The notes under the pieces were generated by a model that did not search any database, was not told where the DNA came from, and saw only the letters and a list, made by a program, of their open reading frames with translations. Positions 1-5,414 of a DNA stretch of 5,414 nt are shown here, in pieces. The stretch covers positions 1-5,414 of the forward strand of contig CAZKXU010000126.1 of NCBI GenBank assembly GCA_964556665.1, written 5' to 3'. Position numbers and translations under genes: made by a program. Origin of the DNA: CAZKXU01 sp964556665 (GTDB lineage Bacteria > Bdellovibrionota_C > UBA2361 > CAZKXU01). Position 1 is the stretch's first letter; every line of letters begins with the position of its first letter.

Positions 1-35
1 AAATCCTCGCAATACTCCAGTATTGCTGCGGATTT
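1..35. repeat. Imperfect inverted repeat (hairpin) at left edge
   Basis: The arms GCAATACT (9-16) and AGTATTGC (19-26) are perfect inverted repeats around a CC loop. Outer arms AAATCC (1-6) and GGATTT (30-35) also pair, separated from the inner stem by a small internal loop (TC against TGC). The element lies about 70 bases beyond the permease stop codon in the minus direction, so it would fall in the 3' region of that mRNA. It may be part of a terminator or a dispersed palindromic element. The window ends at the stem, so I cannot see whether a T-tract follows on the minus strand. Confidence 0.6.
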
Positions 36-106
36 CCTCCTTCCGAGGCGTGCCTACCTGGGGCAAAGCTGCGCGCTATACGTGAATAAACTTATTTGGC
101 GAAGCA

Positions 107-1948
107 CTAGAACGGAAAAAATTTCGGGACTAATAATAGTAAACTCAAAAACACTACTATTGTCAACGCGCCACCTACTCGTAGAAAATCTCGCGCACGG
201 TAACCGCCAGTCCCCATAATCAAAAGATTTGCACGATGGCTATAAGGAGAAAGGAATGCAAATGAGACTGAGATTGTGGTTACCATTAAAAACGGATGTG
301 GATTTAGCCCTAAAGCCTGCGCTACCGATATAGCAACCGGACCAAGCAGGACTAGCGCTAGAATACTATCTAAAGCCTGGCTTATCAGGCAAGCCATTAT
401 GCCAAGACTTAGCATAATCGGATAAGGTCCCAATAAGCTAAAGGAAGAGTATAGCGATACGAGACTACTACTGAAGAGCTCTGTTAATCCGCTCTTTTCA
501 ACCGCTAAACCAAGCGGCAACAGTGCCGCTACGAAAAAATATATTCGCCACTCGATCGCACGATAAGCCTCCTCCATAGTCAGTGCACCCAATAACACGA
601 CTAATACAGCTGCGATAAATGAACTCACCTGTATTGGCTGGATACCACTTAGGGTAAGACCTACCATTAGGAGTAGTCCAAAGAGTGCAATATGTCCCTT
701 CTCAAGTCGACGTGGTGGAATCAAGGATTCGGAGAGGATTAAAAAATCGGGATCATTGACTAATAGTTTAAATTTATCACGTGGCCCCTGCAATAATAGC
801 GCATCTCCGAAGGATAGCTTGCGCTCGGCCAATTTTGAGCGGTATGGTCGCCCACCCTTCCAAATGGCTAGCACCTGCAGCCCATACCGCTCACGAAACT
901 GCATTTCAGCTATGGTCTTTCTGATCAAACTTGAACGGGGTGAAAGTGCCGCTTCAACAATACCGACCTCGCCAGATTCAAGATCAAGATGCGCACCAGC
1001 AGAGAGAAGCTCAAGCTGGCCCTCCAGTTCACCTTTGCTAATTTCTCGAATTCCAATCTCCTGATTTTTAAGAAGACGATCAAGATTCTCACGAGTACCG
1101 CCTAGAATCAGCTCATCACTAGCACTCAGCACAAATTCGGCATCCGGAGCTAAATATTGTTTACCATGACTTCGCACCGCTAGAACCTGCGCTTCTAGGA
1201 TAGTCCCTAAACGTGCCTGCGCAAGAGTTTTCCCGGCGAGTGACGAGCCTGGCGGGAGACGGCAGGAAAAAACATTTTGATGCAGGTTATACACCTGTGG
1301 CAATGCCCGCTTAGCGCGTCGCTTAGCATGTCCTTCACGCTGCGGAAGCATCCGCCGTCCTAGTAGTAGAAAGAAAATTACCCCTGCTATTAACAAGGAG
1401 ATACCAAGAGGGGTAAAATCAAAAAAATGAAACGGCTCAAGCCCTCTAACTCGTAAAAGTTCGCTCGCAAGAATATTTGGCTGTGTACCAATCAATGTAG
1501 TGGTACCACCAAGTAAAACCGAGAATACAAATGGCATTAGAAGCCTTGAAACCGGGAGAGCAGCATTATGAGCTATACTAACAACTGCCGGCAAAAGGAG
1601 CGCAGTGGCTGATAGATTATTAATGAAGGCAGAGACTGAGGCTGAAATTACCATTACTACTGCTACATTCTTAATCTCGCTCCGGCCTGCCATATTATAG
1701 ACAGAACGCGCTAAAAGGTCGGCGATGCCAGTTCTTTCGAGAGCTGCTGCTACAAAAAAAGTAGCAAGCATAGTTATAGTAGCAGGGGATGAAAATCCGC
1801 TAAAAGCCTCTTCGGGCGTAAGAAAGCCCAAAATAGTTAAGATCAATAAAGCCGATAAGGCCGCAAGATCAATAGGCAAGCGCTCAGTAAAGATCGTAAA
1901 TACGATGGCGCACAGTATCAACAGAAGAAAAATAATCTCAGGGGTCAT
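107..1948 (-). CDS. SLC13/DASS-family permease with two TrkA-C (RCK_C) domains
   Basis: This is an inner-membrane permease of the SLC13/DASS (ArsB/NhaD-like, CitMHS) superfamily, whose members move sulfate, di- or tricarboxylates or related anions, often with Na+. Hydrophobic segments fill residues 4-200 and 418-613, the two inverted halves of the fold. Between them, residues about 226-296 and 327-398 are two TrkA-C-type domains, a layout seen in many bacterial SLC13 members and thought to sense a ligand. Family motifs are visible: NN at 110-111 followed by TALLLP, GGTTTLIGTQPN at 148-158, and SPYSHRANLLIMGTGGY at 567-583 near the C-terminus. The length of 613 is usual for this subfamily. The ATG at 1948 directly follows an in-frame TGA (TGAATG), so it is the first possible ATG; no Shine-Dalgarno sequence precedes it. 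The Na+-site-like motif of the second half is altered (Asp527-Ser528-Ile529 where S-N-N/T is usual). The substrate cannot be read from the sequence. Confidence 0.93.
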   Translation of the reverse strand: MTPEIIFLLLILCAIVFTIFTERLPIDLAALSALLILTILGFLTPEEAFSGFSSPATITMLATFFVAAALERTGIADLLARSVYNMAGRSEIKNVAVVMVISASVSAFINNLSATALLLPAVVSIAHNAALPVSRLLMPFVFSVLLGGTTTLIGTQPNILASELLRVRGLEPFHFFDFTPLGISLLIAGVIFFLLLGRRMLPQREGHAKRRAKRALPQVYNLHQNVFSCRLPPGSSLAGKTLAQARLGTILEAQVLAVRSHGKQYLAPDAEFVLSASDELILGGTRENLDRLLKNQEIGIREISKGELEGQLELLSAGAHLDLESGEVGIVEAALSPRSSLIRKTIAEMQFRERYGLQVLAIWKGGRPYRSKLAERKLSFGDALLLQGPRDKFKLLVNDPDFLILSESLIPPRRLEKGHIALFGLLLMVGLTLSGIQPIQVSSFIAAVLVVLLGALTMEEAYRAIEWRIYFFVAALLPLGLAVEKSGLTELFSSSLVSLYSSFSLLGPYPIMLSLGIMACLISQALDSILALVLLGPVAISVAQALGLNPHPFLMVTTISVSFAFLSPYSHRANLLIMGTGGYRARDFLRVGGALTIVVFLSLLLLVPKFFPF

Positions 1949-1992
1949 TCACGTACGCCGGTATACAAATTATTTCATTGGGACCACTGTCA

Positions 1993-2036
1993 TCCAGCCC
2001 GCACACGGATTTAATGGCAATACGTGCCGGGCTGGA
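1993..2036. repeat. Inverted repeat 1, 9 bp plus 4 bp stem
   Basis: TCCAGCCCG (1993-2001) is the reverse complement of CGGGCTGGA (2028-2036). Inside it, CACG (2004-2007) pairs with CGTG (2023-2026) after a small internal loop, leaving a 15-base terminal loop. This is the longest GC-rich stem in the cluster. The arrangement is typical of dispersed bacterial palindromic repeats, but only one copy is visible here. Confidence 0.7.
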
Positions 2037-2054
2037 CCACGCTTCACGTGGACC
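2034..2054. repeat. Inverted repeat 2, 5 bp stem extended by 2 bp
   Basis: CCACG (2037-2041) and CGTGG (2047-2051) form a stem with loop CTTCA. After an A-A mismatch, GG (2034-2035) pairs with CC (2053-2054). Three bases are shared with the foot of the preceding hairpin, so the two compete slightly or stack. Confidence 0.5.
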
Positions 2055-2060
2055 TGTTGT

Positions 2061-2086
2061 TGCTTGCTTCGCAAGCATTTATTTTA
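2061..2086. repeat. Inverted repeat 3, perfect 7 bp stem with TTC loop
   Basis: TGCTTGC (2061-2067) and GCAAGCA (2071-2077) form a perfect stem with a three-base loop. On the plus strand it is followed by TTTATTTTA, which resembles a weak intrinsic terminator, but no plus-strand gene leads into it. On the minus strand no T-tract follows, so it would not stop a permease transcript by the classic mechanism. Confidence 0.6.
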
Positions 2087-2087
2087 C

Positions 2088-2122
2088 GCGCCTGGTAGCA
2101 GCGCAAGGCACTACCTAGGCGC
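2088..2122. repeat. Inverted repeat 4, 11 bp stem with one bulge
   Basis: GCGCCTGGTAG (2088-2098) pairs with CTACC-T-AGGCGC (2111-2122), with a single T bulged at 2116 and a 12-base loop. It would be the first hairpin formed in a minus-strand transcript starting near 2141, and its stability makes it a likely nucleus for folding of the leader. Confidence 0.7.
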
Positions 2123-2147
2123 ATCCCACGGTCCCTGTGAATGCTAG

Positions 2148-2153
2148 ATTATA
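2148..2153 (-). promoter_or_regulatory. Candidate -10 box for the permease transcript
   Basis: The minus strand reads TATAAT here, an exact sigma-70-type -10 hexamer, placed in the intergenic gap after the CinA-like gene has ended. Hexamers 17-18 bases upstream (AATTAA, CAATTA) do not resemble TTGACA; the best is TTCAAT at spacing 20. A start near 2141 would give a leader of about 190 bases covering all four inverted repeats. The assignment rests mainly on the exact -10 match and its position. Confidence 0.4.
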
Positions 2154-2210
2154 CTGTAACACTATTCGTATTAATTGAAAATCTGTGCTGATATCAACAA
2201 GATGAAGTTG

Positions 2211-3899
2211 CTAAGCGGTTTCCAACGTGCCGAACTGTCTTAAAAATTTCCTTACATTATCCATACGCCCGCCAAGAGTCAGCTTATCATCAGAACACAT
2301 TCTAGCATGTATGAGGTTACGCGCACCTGCCATCTCAGAAGTCAGGAGCTCTCCTAACATAAGAAAACATACAGCTTCACCACTAAGTCTAGTAACATGC
2401 TTTCTCTCGTCACTTAGCGGAACATGTGAAAGATCCATATCGGTAAGACTAGTTAGAGAAGAAGGTATTTGGTGTAAAGGAAGCTTTCCATTAAGCGAAT
2501 ACCGATAAATCTTACTAAAACGGACAAATTGCTCCCCTCGTGCTTCAAGTGCTACGGAGAAGAAGTCAGGTCTATCTACTGCGGCACAGGTAAATCCACT
2601 TGCTGCCAATCCGATATGTGCTCCTTTAAAAAAATCTAGCAGCTTATAAACCATTTCACCTACACAGGGTGGATCAGCTACATTCTTATAACTAACAAAC
2701 TGAGGATTGACATTCAGCCCCAATTTAAAGCTGGGATCAAAAGCAACTATTGAACCGGCGAAATGGCTATTCATGCCACCCGATCCAAGCCAACGATTTG
2801 ATAAGGAACCTCCTAGAAAACTCTCTAGAATTGACACCTGGACGTTAGGATAATAACGTCGAATGACATCTTTTAGATGCCTCCATAGGTCATGTACAAC
2901 TGCGTTAAATCGCTCTCCAAGTTGCACCATACTGTGCCTAACCTGCTCATCAGTTATAGTTGATTCTGGCCATCCCTGAAACAATAACTGTATCTGACTC
3001 GGATCTAAATTCAAAAATGGGTTACTCTGCTCTTCAAAGTTTTCTCCTAAATAGCTGCCTAGCTGATGAATAGCGGCGATACTAACAGCAGCTTTTAAAA
3101 CCCTAAAACGATTTGCAGTAACAAAATTAGTGCAACAATCTGCCGAGAATATGGTCTGGTGTGTATGCTTCTGGCCGTCGAGCTCTATAAAACTAATTGA
3201 GAACTGATCACGTCCACTAGCAGTCCTACCAAGATGGCGAATAGACATCGTAACTGAGGCTGCTGCCTGAATTGTATCTCTAAATTTAGCCTGAAAAGGG
3301 GAAAGATCAACAAAAGTATTACTTCTTCTCATGTCAACAGGCAAAATCAGCTTACCCTCGTCCCTGATATTAACCGAACCATCATACCAAGCTCGCACAG
3401 CTTCCAGGGTAGTCAACATGCTCTCTAACCCGGTAGAGATTGGAGGACCGCCACAAAGTGAGGGCGCATGATGCAAAATCACACCTCTAAATCTTCTCTT
3501 TCTCCCACCTTCATGCTCTTCTTTTAGCTGTTCCTCTCTCTTTTGCTCTAAGTGAACCCCACCTCTTCGATCCTGTACATGACCGGTAAGTGCTGTACAA
3601 ATCTTATGCACTTTAAGCGCCATAAGATATGCTATCTGCTCAAGGCGAGCTGGGTCACGATTCATGGAAAGGCAGTGATCGAGAAGGCCCTGGGTTGCTT
3701 TTAGCGTTAACTGGCGAGGATCATCCCCAACGTTAGACGTTCCAATCCTTAGCTCATCAAATACTAATTTTCTCGAGGTAGAATGAGGTGCGGTAGATGA
3801 CGGCGCAGGGTCACCTTGAATGGTACCATCAGGAGGAGTATCGCTTCTATCAACACCAAAGACTAAGGTCATTGCTAGCAATGCAAAGTAAAAGTACAA
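2211..3899 (-). CDS. Probable tandem CinA-like (PncC-type amidase fold) protein, possibly exported
   Basis: This 562-residue protein belongs to no named family I recognise at full length. Residues about 325-523 read as a CinA C-terminal domain (nicotinamide-nucleotide amidase, PncC; family members turn NMN to NaMN): a lead helix, a strand ending in ESFLGG (359-364), then FAGSIVAF (380-387), Lys392, and GLAASG (430-435). Spacing from Glu359 to Lys392 equals that of E. coli PncC as I recall it. The PncC catalytic Ser position is Asn377, with Ser378 next. Residues about 84-288 may be an eroded second copy, carrying a charged insert at 108-137. Residues 2-15 are hydrophobic without basic residues, followed by a Pro/Ser/Thr-rich linker (21-42): a possible signal or anchor. 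The start is TTG at 3899, because an in-frame TAA lies two codons further upstream; ATG at codon 10 is an alternative, which would remove most of the hydrophobic segment. No Shine-Dalgarno sequence is seen. The CinA link is inference from motifs. Confidence 0.85.
   Translation of the reverse strand: MYFYFALLAMTLVFGVDRSDTPPDGTIQGDPAPSSTAPHSTSRKLVFDELRIGTSNVGDDPRQLTLKATQGLLDHCLSMNRDPARLEQIAYLMALKVHKICTALTGHVQDRRGGVHLEQKREEQLKEEHEGGRKRRFRGVILHHAPSLCGGPPISTGLESMLTTLEAVRAWYDGSVNIRDEGKLILPVDMRRSNTFVDLSPFQAKFRDTIQAAASVTMSIRHLGRTASGRDQFSISFIELDGQKHTHQTIFSADCCTNFVTANRFRVLKAAVSIAAIHQLGSYLGENFEEQSNPFLNLDPSQIQLLFQGWPESTITDEQVRHSMVQLGERFNAVVHDLWRHLKDVIRRYYPNVQVSILESFLGGSLSNRWLGSGGMNSHFAGSIVAFDPSFKLGLNVNPQFVSYKNVADPPCVGEMVYKLLDFFKGAHIGLAASGFTCAAVDRPDFFSVALEARGEQFVRFSKIYRYSLNGKLPLHQIPSSLTSLTDMDLSHVPLSDERKHVTRLSGEAVCFLMLGELLTSEMAGARNLIHARMCSDDKLTLGGRMDNVRKFLRQFGTLETA
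2331..2927 (-). other. CinA_C-like domain, copy 2 (residues about 325-523)
   Basis: Landmarks in order: a helix 325-349; strand and motif VSILESFLGG (355-364), matching the family TTAESCTGG; Arg369; Gly375; FAGSIVAF (380-387), matching the family F-x-G-x-V-x-Y block; Lys392; helix 413-426; GLAASGF (430-436), matching the family V-x-V-T/S-G-I-A-G strand; strand FFSVALEARGE (446-456); and a final helix 497-520. The GPxGG loop after the SG strand is replaced by TCAAVDRP, and about 35 residues are inserted before the last helix. The conserved lysine stays but the nucleophilic serine does not, so activity is uncertain. Confidence 0.65.
3036..3650 (-). other. Possible degenerate CinA_C-like domain, copy 1 (residues about 84-288)
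   Basis: The end of this region follows the CinA pattern best: a strand SVTMSI (215-220), a loop, strand FSISFIELDGQ (233-243), then F-S-A-D leading into the long helix RVLKAAVSIAAIHQLGSYL (266-284), like the terminal helix of PncC. Upstream, APSLCGG (145-151) stands where AESCTGG would be, and Lys183 could stand for the family lysine. A charged insert (108-137) separates the first helix from this strand. Motifs are mostly lost, so this copy would be structural at best. The assignment is tentative. Confidence 0.4.
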
Positions 3900-4097
3900 G
3901 TTAATTTAAGAATTGGAAAAGAGCGGTCAACGCTGAAGAGCGGATACTTGATTTATATCTATAATAATTAGGTAGCATTATTCCATAAACCAAGGAATTT
4001 TGCTAGTACAATCGGAAACTAAAAATTGCTACTTTTCAGTGGGATAGGCCCTAAAAAACATCAGAATCCGAGGCACGCTCATTCATCTTCCGGTAAC
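3900..4097. other. Intergenic gap between dipeptidase and CinA-like gene
   Basis: This 198-base stretch has no open frame of note. It is AT-rich, with minus-strand words TATAAA (3952-3957) and TATTAT (3961-3966) that could serve as -10 boxes for the CinA-like gene, but neither has a convincing -35 at a normal distance. The word AAGAGCGG occurs twice in direct orientation (3919-3926 and 3936-3943). After the dipeptidase stop the minus strand has a run of six T (4053-4058) but no strong stem before it, so a terminator is not supported. Confidence 0.5.
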
Positions 4098-5414
4098 TTA
4101 TAACCTCTGCATCATCATCCCAACGTAAAGATACCCCTTTCGTAACTGCTCTAAACTAAAAGACTCATTTGGTGCGTGGATGTTATCCTCTTCCAGCCCA
4201 AAGCCGACCAACAGCGGCTCAGCTCCGGAATACTTCGCTAACTTTACAAGAATCGGGATCGAGGCTCCTTCCCACATTAGAATTGTTTTACCACCGGAGA
4301 GCTCATCTAGTACCTGCTTAGCTTTTCCTATTAAGGGCGAGCTAGAGCTAACCATCAATGCAGGCGCACCATGACCGCGTTCGCTGATTTCAAGCCGCAG
4401 TGACTTAGGCGTATATTTTATTAGGTGTGCCTCTATCAGGTCTATACACCTCTCTGGATCCTGATTAGCTACGAACCGACAGCTTAGCTTCACAAAGGCC
4501 TCTGCCGGTATTATAGTCTTTCCTCCTGGGCCTCCGTATCCTGAATGAATGCCGTTAACCTCTATTGTAGGTCTAAATCCACGGCGTTCAACTGCTGTAT
4601 ATGCCAACTCCCCACCATCAGGTAATGTCCCTGTAAAATTTCTATACCACTCTGCATCAAGCTTAAAACTATTTGCCGCAGCCCGATCACGCGCATCAAT
4701 GGGAGCTACATCACCATAATATCCTCCTACTGCGATTGATCCATCCTGATTATATATAGAAGCGATTAACTTACAGAGCTCCGCCGCTGGATTTAACACA
4801 ACCCCTCCATGCACACCTGAATGCAGATCCTTATTCGGTCCATAGAGCTTTACCGTAAGATTTCCAATCCCGCGTAACCCCATTGTAATAGCAGGCATTG
4901 AGGCGTGTATTGTCCCTGTATCACACACCATTAAGATATCCCCTTTAAGCCTATCACCCCAGGAGGGCAAAGCCTCTGCCATGCCTGCGCTACCACACTC
5001 CTCCTCTCCTTCGATAAATAGCTTAAGTGTACAGTTCAGCTTGCCTGCTTTGATTAGAGTTTCTACCGCTTTTAAAAAATAGAATGTCTGGCCCTTGTTA
5101 TCCTGAGCACCGCGCGCATAGAGCCTCTCCTGTTTTAATGTCGGTTCGAAAGGTTTTGTATGCCAAAGTTCAAGAGGATCAACTGGTTGCACATCATAGT
5201 GTCCATAGTAGACCACTGTAGGACCGGTTACGTTTTTATACTCGGCAAAAAGCACCGGCTTACCGCTAGTTTTAAGCAGCTCTGCCTTAAACCCCATACC
5301 TTCAACATGACTTTTTAACCAGTTAGCACACTCTAGGCACCCAGCTACATATTCAGGATCGGTACTAACACTCTGAAAACGTAAAAATTCCTTCCATTCC
5401 TCGATATACCTCTG
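4098..5414 (-). CDS. M20-family metallodipeptidase (CNDP/PepV-like), N-terminus cut by window edge
   Basis: This is a zinc-dependent exopeptidase of the M20 family that cleaves dipeptides or other short peptides, most likely in the cytoplasm. The frame is open to the right edge, so 438 residues are visible and probably only 10-25 are missing. Counting from the first visible residue, the landmarks are: LRFQSVSTDP (11-20), the usual family opening; H72-x-D74 in GHYDVQP; bridging Asp105 in RGAQDNKGQ; EGEEECGS with general base Glu138 and metal ligand Glu139; Asp165 in CDTG; His198 in DLHSG, from the dimerisation (lid) domain; Arg312 in CRF; and the last metal ligand His413 in NIHAPNE. The lid domain spans roughly 175-350. 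All expected catalytic and metal residues are present, so the enzyme should be active. An internal ATG at 5297 is not the start, since conserved family sequence continues upstream of it. Substrate specificity is not readable. Confidence 0.95.
   Translation of the reverse strand, partial: QRYIEEWKEFLRFQSVSTDPEYVAGCLECANWLKSHVEGMGFKAELLKTSGKPVLFAEYKNVTGPTVVYYGHYDVQPVDPLELWHTKPFEPTLKQERLYARGAQDNKGQTFYFLKAVETLIKAGKLNCTLKLFIEGEEECGSAGMAEALPSWGDRLKGDILMVCDTGTIHASMPAITMGLRGIGNLTVKLYGPNKDLHSGVHGGVVLNPAAELCKLIASIYNQDGSIAVGGYYGDVAPIDARDRAAANSFKLDAEWYRNFTGTLPDGGELAYTAVERRGFRPTIEVNGIHSGYGGPGGKTIIPAEAFVKLSCRFVANQDPERCIDLIEAHLIKYTPKSLRLEISERGHGAPALMVSSSSPLIGKAKQVLDELSGGKTILMWEGASIPILVKLAKYSGAEPLLVGFGLEEDNIHAPNESFSLEQLRKGYLYVGMMMQRL

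Larger units (their letters stand above)
1980..2135. repeat. Cluster of four inverted repeats enclosed by a GGGACC/GGTCCC pair
   Basis: Most of the gap between the CinA-like gene and the permease is made of four consecutive inverted repeats, listed separately. The outer words GGGACC (1980-1985) and GGTCCC (2130-2135) are reverse complements, with two further G-U pairs possible inward, so the whole block could close into a multibranched fold. In the minus-strand direction it lies between a TATAAT box (2148-2153) and the permease start codon, and would form most of the permease 5' leader. Alternatives are a dispersed palindromic element or a small RNA on either strand. It matches no riboswitch class I can recognise. 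Confidence 0.5.

Noticed and set aside
85..96. AATAA/TTATT inverted repeat as permease terminator
   Set aside because: The stem is only five A-T pairs, with a two-base loop and no T-tract after it; too weak.
756..1064. Plus-strand open frame of 102 codons inside the permease
   Set aside because: It is antisense to the RCK_C region of a clear permease gene, and its Ser/Arg/Pro-rich translation resembles no protein family.
2007..2023. Shared words GGATTT and GCAATAC with the left-edge hairpin, suggesting one repeat family
   Set aside because: The words occur in different order and the flanking sequence does not match, so chance is the simpler explanation.
2061..2086. Plus-strand intrinsic terminator with a small RNA upstream
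   Set aside because: The stem and T-rich tail fit loosely, but the tail is interrupted by A and no plus-strand promoter with both boxes is visible upstream. Kept only as an inverted repeat.
1725..2147. Plus-strand open frame of 140 codons covering the permease start and the hairpin cluster
   Set aside because: Its first half is the antisense of conserved membrane segments, and its second half reads through the inverted repeats. No ribosome binding site or family likeness.
2227..2508. Plus-strand open frame of 93 codons inside the CinA-like gene
   Set aside because: Antisense shadow of the 3' end of that gene, with no recognisable protein features.
3919..3943. Direct repeat AAGAGCGG as an operator pair
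   Set aside because: Two 8-base copies 17 bases apart are suggestive, but too short to support a binding site without conservation.
4050..4097. Intrinsic terminator after the dipeptidase
   Set aside because: A run of six T exists on the minus strand, but the preceding sequence forms no convincing stem.
4180..4374. Plus-strand open frame of 64 codons inside the dipeptidase
   Set aside because: Antisense to conserved M20 sequence, including the last metal ligand region.

Overview
The window holds three protein genes, all on the minus strand and well spaced, so they do not look like one tight operon. Reading in the direction of transcription (right to left) they are: an M20-family metallodipeptidase cut by the right edge (4098 to beyond 5414); a 562-residue protein of no obvious named family (2211-3899); and a 613-residue SLC13/DASS-type membrane permease with two internal TrkA-C (RCK_C) domains (107-1948). 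Composition is moderate to slightly AT-rich by eye. The protein families are bacterial and widespread and do not fix a lineage. There is no ribosomal RNA, tRNA, CRISPR array, transposase or phage gene in view.

The middle gene is the most interesting. Its C-terminal part aligns by eye, almost without gaps through the core, with the CinA C-terminal domain (PncC, nicotinamide-nucleotide amidase). It has an ESxxGG motif, a conserved F-x-G-x-x-V-A-F block followed by the family lysine, and a GLAxSG strand. A weaker, much eroded copy of the same fold seems to lie in the N-terminal half, so the protein reads as two tandem CinA-like domains. The family's catalytic serine is replaced by asparagine, with a serine one residue later. 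The protein begins with a short hydrophobic segment and a Pro/Ser/Thr-rich linker, as if anchored or exported. I know of no described protein with this layout. The assignment rests on reading motifs, not on a search.

The 262-base gap between the middle gene and the permease (1949-2210) contains a perfect minus-strand TATAAT box and then a run of four inverted repeats. The flanks of that run, GGGACC and GGTCCC, can also pair. This is either a long structured 5' leader of the permease mRNA or a dispersed palindromic element. A further strong inverted repeat sits at the extreme left edge, beyond the permease stop codon. The 198-base gap between the dipeptidase and the middle gene holds only AT-rich sequence with weak promoter-like words. 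Neither of the two visible gene starts has a recognisable Shine-Dalgarno sequence.

Functionally, the dipeptidase would release amino acids from small peptides and the permease would move a small anion, perhaps gated through its RCK_C domains. Nothing in the sequence ties either of them to the CinA-like protein beyond shared strand.
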